Shown here: piece by piece, positions 5,496-9,343 of the stretch
How positions within the stretch are numbered: the stretch's first letter is position 1
Layout: each line of letters starts with the position of its first letter
From: Ruminococcus sp.
GTDB lineage: Bacteria > Bacillota > Clostridia > Oscillospirales > Ruminococcaceae
NCBI GenBank assembly: GCA_029063695.1
Contig: JAIDNR010000066.1
Coordinates: forward strand, 1 to 9,343
DNA: 9,343 nt
Direction: 5' to 3'
Program-made: the position numbers and the translations under genes
Notes under the pieces: generated by a model
The model's input: only the letters and a program-made list of their open reading frames with translations
Told to the model about the DNA's origin: nothing
The model's database searches: none

Positions 5496-6079
5496 CATGT
5501 TTTGTCGTTGATATAAGGCTTGATAATGTTGTATATCTCACCTGCTCTTTTTGTATCCTTATATCTGTGTACAAGTGAATTGTTAATAGCCATTTTGCTT
5601 GTACAGCGTTCGACTATGTTTATCACGGCTTCTGTTTCAGCCTGATTATCCAGAATCCTGAATAGTTCAACTTCTAGAATACTGTATTCAGGTTTTTCAT
5701 ATTCATGTTCAATGGATTTTGAAATTGATTCACGTCTTGAAATATCGATGTCCCTTTTCCGCCAGAATTCTATGATGTTGTCATAGTCGTTGTCTTGACT
5801 TATGATAACGAATCTGCGTTCATGGTTTTTTCCTTTGTTCTTTCCAATAAGATAACCTATGTACGATGCAATGTGCATATCGAGTGATTGCTTTTTAACG
5901 GGAACTTTAATGGCAGAGATTTTTGCCTTGCCATGAGAAGCGAGGAAATCAAGGTTTATTTTCGAGGCATTTTCGGAATAAAAAATGAATACTCTGTCAT
6001 TTTTTCTTAGCTCTCTGCTTCCTTTCAATCCATTGTTGTTTGTATTTTCATAATCTATGAGATAATATGTCATAGGCAA
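5495..6079 (-). CDS. PIN/NYN-like domain protein, putative ribonuclease (194 aa)
   Basis: The N-terminal two-thirds has the acidic pattern of a PIN/NYN-type nuclease fold: YYLIDYENTNNNGLKG (5-20, with D9, E11 and N12), RVFIFYSENASKI, IKVPVKKQSLDMHIASYIGYLIG (57-79, with D67), and FVIISQDNDYDNIIEFW (90-106, with D96, D98 and D100). These would form the Mg2+-binding site of an RNA-cleaving enzyme. Residues about 107-194 are a charged, largely helical extension with no known motif. It has no signal peptide, so it is cytoplasmic. The substrate is unknown, and no antitoxin-like partner is adjacent, so a toxin-antitoxin role is not supported. The start is ambiguous: TTG at 6079 is 6 bases from the GGAGG site, while ATG at 6073 is 12 bases away and would remove two residues. 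A TTGAAA-17-TATAAT promoter lies upstream. Confidence 0.8.
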   Translation of the reverse strand: MPMTYYLIDYENTNNNGLKGSRELRKNDRVFIFYSENASKINLDFLASHGKAKISAIKVPVKKQSLDMHIASYIGYLIGKNKGKNHERRFVIISQDNDYDNIIEFWRKRDIDISRRESISKSIEHEYEKPEYSILEVELFRILDNQAETEAVINIVERCTSKMAINNSLVHRYKDTKRAGEIYNIIKPYINDKT

Positions 6080-6085
6080 AGAAAA

Positions 6086-6093
6086 CCTCCTTT
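6086..6093 (-). promoter_or_regulatory. Ribosome binding site bearing on the PIN-like gene start
   Basis: On the minus strand AAAGGAGG precedes TTG (6079) by 6 bases and ATG (6073) by 12. Spacing favours TTG, while start-codon preference and the MTYYLIDYEN N-terminus favour ATG. Confidence 0.6.
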
Positions 6094-6110
6094 ATTTTGA
6101 ACTTTAAACT

Positions 6111-6139
6111 ATTATATCATATTTATATAGGAATTTCAA
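6111..6139 (-). promoter_or_regulatory. Sigma-A type promoter for the PIN-like gene
   Basis: On the minus strand, TTGAAA (6134-6139) and TATAAT (6111-6116) are separated by 17 bases. Transcription would begin near 6104, about 25 bases upstream of the start codon. This makes the gene independent of the pectate lyase gene upstream. Confidence 0.7.
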
Positions 6140-6278
6140 GTATTTTGACGAATTATCTGTCAGGTCAACCGCATGAAAAAAATCAGAGAAATTTGTTAAG
6201 AATGACAGAACATAAGAAATTGATATGTTACAATAAAACTTGACACAAACGTATAAAAATATAATAAAAACAAATATA
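6140..6278. other. Intergenic spacer with no gene found
   Basis: This part of the 344-base gap between the PIN-like gene and the pectate lyase gene holds no reading frame with a ribosome binding site and no RNA gene I recognise. It is AT-rich. The last 30 bases supply the T-run of the terminator at 6279-6306 on the minus strand. Confidence 0.6.
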
Positions 6279-6306
6279 AAAATCCGCCTTTTTATCGGCG
6301 GATTTT
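6279..6306. terminator. Strong stem-loop terminator, mainly for the pectate lyase gene
   Basis: A perfect 10-bp stem, AAAATCCGCC (6279-6288) and GGCGGATTTT (6297-6306), has an 8-base loop. On the minus strand it is followed by a long T-rich tract (TTATATTTGTTTTTATTA and beyond). It lies 118 bases after the pectate lyase stop codon and protects the PIN-like gene from read-through. The A- and T-ends make it usable in both directions. Confidence 0.85.
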
Positions 6307-6338
6307 CTGATTTATCCCTTACAGAATATGATTTATTT

Positions 6339-6370
6339 ATATTACCGGCTTGTGCAGAATGCCGTAATAT
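6339..6370. repeat. Stem-loop downstream of the pectate lyase gene
   Basis: ATATTAC-C-GGC (6339-6349) can pair with GCC-GTAATAT (6361-6370) with one bulged base and an 11-base loop. No T-run follows immediately on either strand. It is the middle one of three consecutive stem-loops and could protect the 3' end of the mRNA. Confidence 0.4.
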
Positions 6371-6383
6371 TTAATTTAGATTG

Positions 6384-6409
6384 AGTCGGGAATTATCCAA
6401 CTCCCGACT
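6384..6409 (-). terminator. First stem-loop after the pectate lyase stop codon
   Basis: A perfect 8-bp stem, AGTCGGGA (6384-6391) and TCCCGACT (6402-6409), has a 10-base loop. It begins 14 bases after the stop codon at 6424. The following minus-strand bases (CAATCTAAATTAAATATT) are only moderately T-rich, so it may be a partial terminator or an mRNA-stabilising hairpin backed up by the one at 6279-6306. Confidence 0.6.
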
Positions 6410-6423
6410 TTTAGTTCACTTGC

Positions 6424-9267
6424 TTATAGAAGTGACTGTCTTATAAGAATCATATCAAATACATCAAGTCTATTATCGCTGTTCATATCAGCCCTTTCAG
6501 CCTGAGCGACTGTAAGAGTACCTGAGCCAAGAATATACTTGCTGAGAAGTACGGCATCGGAAACATTAACAAAGCCGTCATTATTTATATCGCCTTTAAC
6601 AGGAGCAGTTGTTTCTGTAGTCGTTGTAGTCGGAACAGTCGTTGTTGTGGTTGCTTTAGTAGTGGTAGTTGTTGCTTTGGTTGTTGTAAGTGTTTCGGCA
6701 GACCATTTCTGACAGCTGCTTTCTGTATTTTCCCACTGCTGAACATTAGCTCCGCTTTCCTTATCCGCACGTGCAACTTCAACAAAGCACAAATCTTTTG
6801 AGGCTCTTGTCATGATTGAGTAAGTACCATCAAGATTTTTAATGAACTTGAAAAGCATTGCACTATCTTTGGTTGAATACTCAGCAATTGCAATATTTCC
6901 TCCGTTGGACGAACTGTCTGCCCTGAGAACATAAGTCGGATTTGATACAGAACGGATATAATAATAATTTCCGCCGCCTGAAAATGCCTGTAAAGTCCAT
7001 CTCTGGCAGTCATAGCCGTTTGAACTCCATTGTTGAACGTTTGTTCCTGCTTCCATTTTGCCGTTTGCAATATCCATCACCATACCGCTGTTTACATTCT
7101 TGAACTCATATACAAAACTTGTATCCATTGTACAGCCGGGATTTGCAACCGATTCAAGAATCCAGTTCTGACAGCCTGCATCATTGAGTTCCCACTGCTG
7201 AATGTTTGCACCGCTTGATTTATCAGCATTTGCAACTTCAACAGCAGATTTTCCGCTTGATACTTTTGTAAGAATCTTATATGAGCCGTCGGAATTTTTA
7301 GTGAACATGAACTGCTGATTTGTGCCTTTGTTGGATTGGTATATATCGATATTAGTACCGTTGTCGGTCTTTTTGCCTGCAACATCAAGAACATAAGTAC
7401 CGCCGTCGCCTACTGCCGAAACGATGTAATAATAGCCGTCTCCCGCTGAAATAAGTTTCCATATATCATGGATTGTATCATCGGAAGTACCCCACTGCTG
7501 AACATTAGTACCGTTTTCAGCCTTTGCACCGGCAACCTGCATATAAAGTCCGGAATTTACGTTCTTTATTCTGTAAGTTGCACCATTTTTGAATGTTTCA
7601 GCAACGGGTGTGGGAGGTGTCATAGGACCGTCGGGAGCAGTATTGAATCCAGCACTCGGAACGCCCTTTGTACCGAATCTGAGATACATCATATTTCCGC
7701 CTGATGACTGACAGCCACTATAAGTATTGCAGTAAGTCTTTGCGTTATTGGCAGAAATTGAAATATAGCTGTAATTATTCTTCGGTCTCCATGAGGTAGC
7801 AGTTGCCGTACTGTTGGAGTCACCGCCCTGCTGAGTTCTGTTACAGCCTGAGAAAACTGAGCCTGTTTCAGTGTAGTGACCCACATAAAGCCAGTCGCCC
7901 CAGTCGCAGATAACGTTTCCGCCGTTTTCGTAAACGCAGTTTTCAGCATATATATCGCAGTTTGACAGAACAGTATAAGCCATGCTGAAATCGTTTACAT
8001 AGTTGTTGAGTGAATGGTAGTAACCCCAGCGCATAAGTCCCGGACCTCTTGTGTTACAGCCGTTGAACTTATTGGAGATAAGCGTCATACGTGGGAATCC
8101 GTCGTATTTAGCTTTTGAATTTTCGTCGTCTGCGGGATAACCAAGAATAAGTCCGTATTTGTGCTTGCCGAAAGAACAGTCCGAAACTGTGCAGTAGTCG
8201 GCATCGTAACAGCAGGCAAGGAACTTGTCTTCGTCTACTTTGCCCGTTTTCGGAGCGTATCCATAATTATCATGACCAACAAAAGTAACGTGGTCTACCC
8301 ATATATTTTTGCCCGAGCCGAAATAGAACTGAATTGAGTCGTTGTTATTGGACTCTGCATCGTGAGTACTTTCAAAATTCTTGATGATGATATTGTCGCC
8401 CACACCTTTTCCGGAATTTGTACAGAACTGCACATTATAGAGAGTGTGATTGCCATAGCTTCCGATAATGGTCTTGTTGCTATGAAGATAGATACGTCCT
8501 GCTGTACACATATATCTTTCACCATTGAGATTGAGTTCGGTAACGCTGATATTCTTTGTTACAACGATTGTGTAAGGCGTATCTGATTCAGCGTATTTCT
8601 TGAGAGTATTAAAATCGCCTGCTTCAACAACTTCACCAAAAAGACCGCCTATGTCAGCAGCTTTGACATTTCCTGTGTTATCATCAAAGCAGTGGCCTGC
8701 AAATCCCTGTAAACCGTCTGCATTGAGAAGCCATAACTGATTGTCCGCACCTGTGTATCCTGAAAGAATCATTCCCGATGAACCCTGAGTAAGTGCAAGC
8801 GACGTATCAGAATAGTTCACGATTTTGTAGTAAAGACCGTTTCCGTGACTGTCGTTCTTGACAGGTACAACATACCAGTGCTGAGACTGTGCGGATTCTG
8901 CTCCATACATTATAACGTCAGTACTTGCTTTTACATTATAGCCTGATGGAGTGAGCATACGTCCTGACTGTGCATTCACAAGTTTGAAATAAGTACCCTT
9001 TGAATCCGAGCCAACACGGTCAAAACGCCAAGATGATGATAAATCATTGCTAAGTGCTTTGACTGAAATTGTAGAATTATCAGCCGTGCCGTTTTCCGTA
9101 AGTACTTTTGAGTTGTCTTTTGTTGCGATGTTCATGAGCTGTGCAGGATAATCAGCCGAAATCGCCAATGCACTCATATTCTGAGATGCAAATAACGGCA
9201 TAAACCATGCCATAAGCATAACAAGCGACAAAACAACTATCTGATACTTTTGTTTTGATTTTTCCAT
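6424..9267 (-). CDS. Secreted cellulosomal pectate lyase (PL1) with three ricin-type trefoils and a dockerin (947 aa)
   Basis: This extracellular enzyme likely cleaves polygalacturonate by Ca2+-dependent beta-elimination while docked on a cellulosome scaffold. It has a signal peptide at 1 to about 38 with a basic start (MEKSKQKY). A divergent ricin-type trefoil follows (about 42-182), with W80, W131 and W179 at repeat ends. The PL1 beta-helix (about 188-545) carries NIWVDH (321-326), D345-E-D347, HKYGLILG (369-376, K370) and R407-G-P-G-L-M-R413. Two full ricin/CBM13 trefoils follow (about 558-706 and 716-858), each with Q-Q-W motifs (590-592, 690-692; 746-748, 843-845). A Thr-rich linker (861-889) leads to a type I dockerin (891-947). 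The dockerin's two Ca2+ loops are D893-I-N-N-D-G-F-V-N-V-S-D904 and D927-M-N-S-D-N-R-L-D-V-F-D938. An AAGGAGG site lies 10 bases before the ATG. The PL1 substrate is inferred. Confidence 0.92.
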   Translation of the reverse strand: MEKSKQKYQIVVLSLVMLMAWFMPLFASQNMSALAISADYPAQLMNIATKDNSKVLTENGTADNSTISVKALSNDLSSSWRFDRVGSDSKGTYFKLVNAQSGRMLTPSGYNVKASTDVIMYGAESAQSQHWYVVPVKNDSHGNGLYYKIVNYSDTSLALTQGSSGMILSGYTGADNQLWLLNADGLQGFAGHCFDDNTGNVKAADIGGLFGEVVEAGDFNTLKKYAESDTPYTIVVTKNISVTELNLNGERYMCTAGRIYLHSNKTIIGSYGNHTLYNVQFCTNSGKGVGDNIIIKNFESTHDAESNNNDSIQFYFGSGKNIWVDHVTFVGHDNYGYAPKTGKVDEDKFLACCYDADYCTVSDCSFGKHKYGLILGYPADDENSKAKYDGFPRMTLISNKFNGCNTRGPGLMRWGYYHSLNNYVNDFSMAYTVLSNCDIYAENCVYENGGNVICDWGDWLYVGHYTETGSVFSGCNRTQQGGDSNSTATATSWRPKNNYSYISISANNAKTYCNTYSGCQSSGGNMMYLRFGTKGVPSAGFNTAPDGPMTPPTPVAETFKNGATYRIKNVNSGLYMQVAGAKAENGTNVQQWGTSDDTIHDIWKLISAGDGYYYIVSAVGDGGTYVLDVAGKKTDNGTNIDIYQSNKGTNQQFMFTKNSDGSYKILTKVSSGKSAVEVANADKSSGANIQQWELNDAGCQNWILESVANPGCTMDTSFVYEFKNVNSGMVMDIANGKMEAGTNVQQWSSNGYDCQRWTLQAFSGGGNYYYIRSVSNPTYVLRADSSSNGGNIAIAEYSTKDSAMLFKFIKNLDGTYSIMTRASKDLCFVEVARADKESGANVQQWENTESSCQKWSAETLTTTKATTTTTKATTTTTVPTTTTTETTAPVKGDINNDGFVNVSDAVLLSKYILGSGTLTVAQAERADMNSDNRLDVFDMILIRQSLL
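6601..6687 (-). repeat. Low-complexity Thr-rich linker coding repeat
   Basis: This stretch encodes residues 861-889 of the pectate lyase, almost entirely Thr with occasional Lys, Ala, Val, Pro and Glu (TTTKATTTTTKATTTTTVP and on). ACN codons dominate on the minus strand, so the DNA is an irregular trinucleotide repeat. It forms a flexible, probably O-glycosylatable spacer between the trefoils and the dockerin. Such tracts can vary in length between strains. Confidence 0.8.
6688..7599 (-). repeat. Six internal repeats forming two ricin-type trefoils
   Basis: Within the pectate lyase gene, six blocks of about 45 codons form two tandem trefoils of three lobes each. First and third lobes are most alike (N-V-N-S-G...NGTNVQQW; SSGANIQQW; NSG...AGTNVQQW; ESGANVQQW). 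The similarity extends to DNA: CCCACTGCTGAA recurs at 6732, 7191 and 7491, with a variant near 7026. The middle lobes lack the QQW motif. This fits internal duplication of a trefoil module. Confidence 0.8.
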
Positions 9268-9320
9268 AAAATAAATACCTCCTTAAAATTTAAAATATAA
9301 TTGTAACCCATACCACTGTA

Positions 9321-9326
9321 ATTATA
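9321..9326 (-). promoter_or_regulatory. Candidate -10 box for the pectate lyase gene
   Basis: TATAAT on the minus strand lies 54 bases upstream of the start codon at 9267. With 17-base spacing its -35 box would fall just beyond the window edge, so it cannot be verified. The AT-rich context makes a chance match possible. Confidence 0.35.
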
Positions 9327-9343
9327 TCTTGTTAATATTATAT

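Noticed and set aside
4194..6079. rmuC plus the PIN-like gene as a new anti-phage or toxin system
   Set aside because: The genes are convergent with separate promoters, rmuC is a widespread housekeeping gene, and no other defence-type gene lies nearby. Nothing in the sequence supports a joint system.
6240..6265. Plus-strand TTGACA (6240-6245) and TATAAT (6260-6265) as a promoter
   Set aside because: The spacer is only 14 bases, and any transcript would run straight into the stem-loop at 6279-6306. No plus-strand gene follows.
6601..6687. Trinucleotide-rich stretch considered as a CRISPR or satellite array
   Set aside because: It is an irregular in-frame ACN codon run encoding the Thr linker, with no spacer-repeat periodicity.

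Overview
The window looks like a chromosomal segment of a low-GC, fibre-degrading Firmicute, most likely Ruminococcus or a close relative. The main evidence is a secreted pectate lyase that ends in a Thr-rich linker and a type I dockerin, the module that plugs enzymes into cellulosomes. AT-rich intergenic regions, strong AGGAGG-type ribosome binding sites and several consensus sigma-A promoters (TTGACA, 17 nt, TATAAT) agree with this. The genus is an inference; no rRNA or tRNA gene is present to confirm it.

Layout from left to right. (1) Positions 43-213: a 56-residue single-pass membrane protein on +, with a -10 box at the window edge. (2) Positions 317-628: a basic 103-residue protein of unknown function on -, convergent with the first gene and separated from it by a stem-loop. 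(3) Positions 777-2715: a two-gene operon on +. It encodes a DUF5662-type His-rich protein and a lipoprotein of glycoside hydrolase family 3 (NagZ-like). It is driven by an extended -10 promoter that lies back to back with the consensus promoter of gene 2. (4) Positions 2753-4005: a two-gene operon on -. thrH (HAD-family phosphoserine phosphatase/homoserine phosphotransferase) comes first, then a flavoprotein with four clustered cysteines. It shares a bidirectional terminator (2721-2746) with the GH3 operon. (5) Positions 4194-5486: rmuC on +, divergent from thrH. (6) Positions 5495-6079: a PIN/NYN-like nuclease-type protein on -, convergent with rmuC. (7) Positions 6080-6423: a 344-bp intergenic region with the promoter of the PIN gene and three consecutive stem-loops. 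(8) Positions 6424-9267: a 947-residue dockerin-bearing pectate lyase on -, with three ricin-type beta-trefoil modules.

The genes do not form one obvious pathway. Two envelope or extracellular carbohydrate enzymes (GH3 and PL1) flank housekeeping-type genes. I see no CRISPR array, prophage, transposon or recognisable new multi-gene system. The most notable structure outside the genes is a near-perfect 17-bp inverted repeat at 4063-4126. Its outer ends are exactly the two consensus -35 boxes of the divergent thrH and rmuC promoters, which suggests a shared regulator site. Other points to look at are an Asp-to-Asn change in the NagZ-like catalytic signature of the GH3 lipoprotein, the unusual spacing of the two arginines in the PL1 motif, and the small uncharacterised proteins near the left edge.
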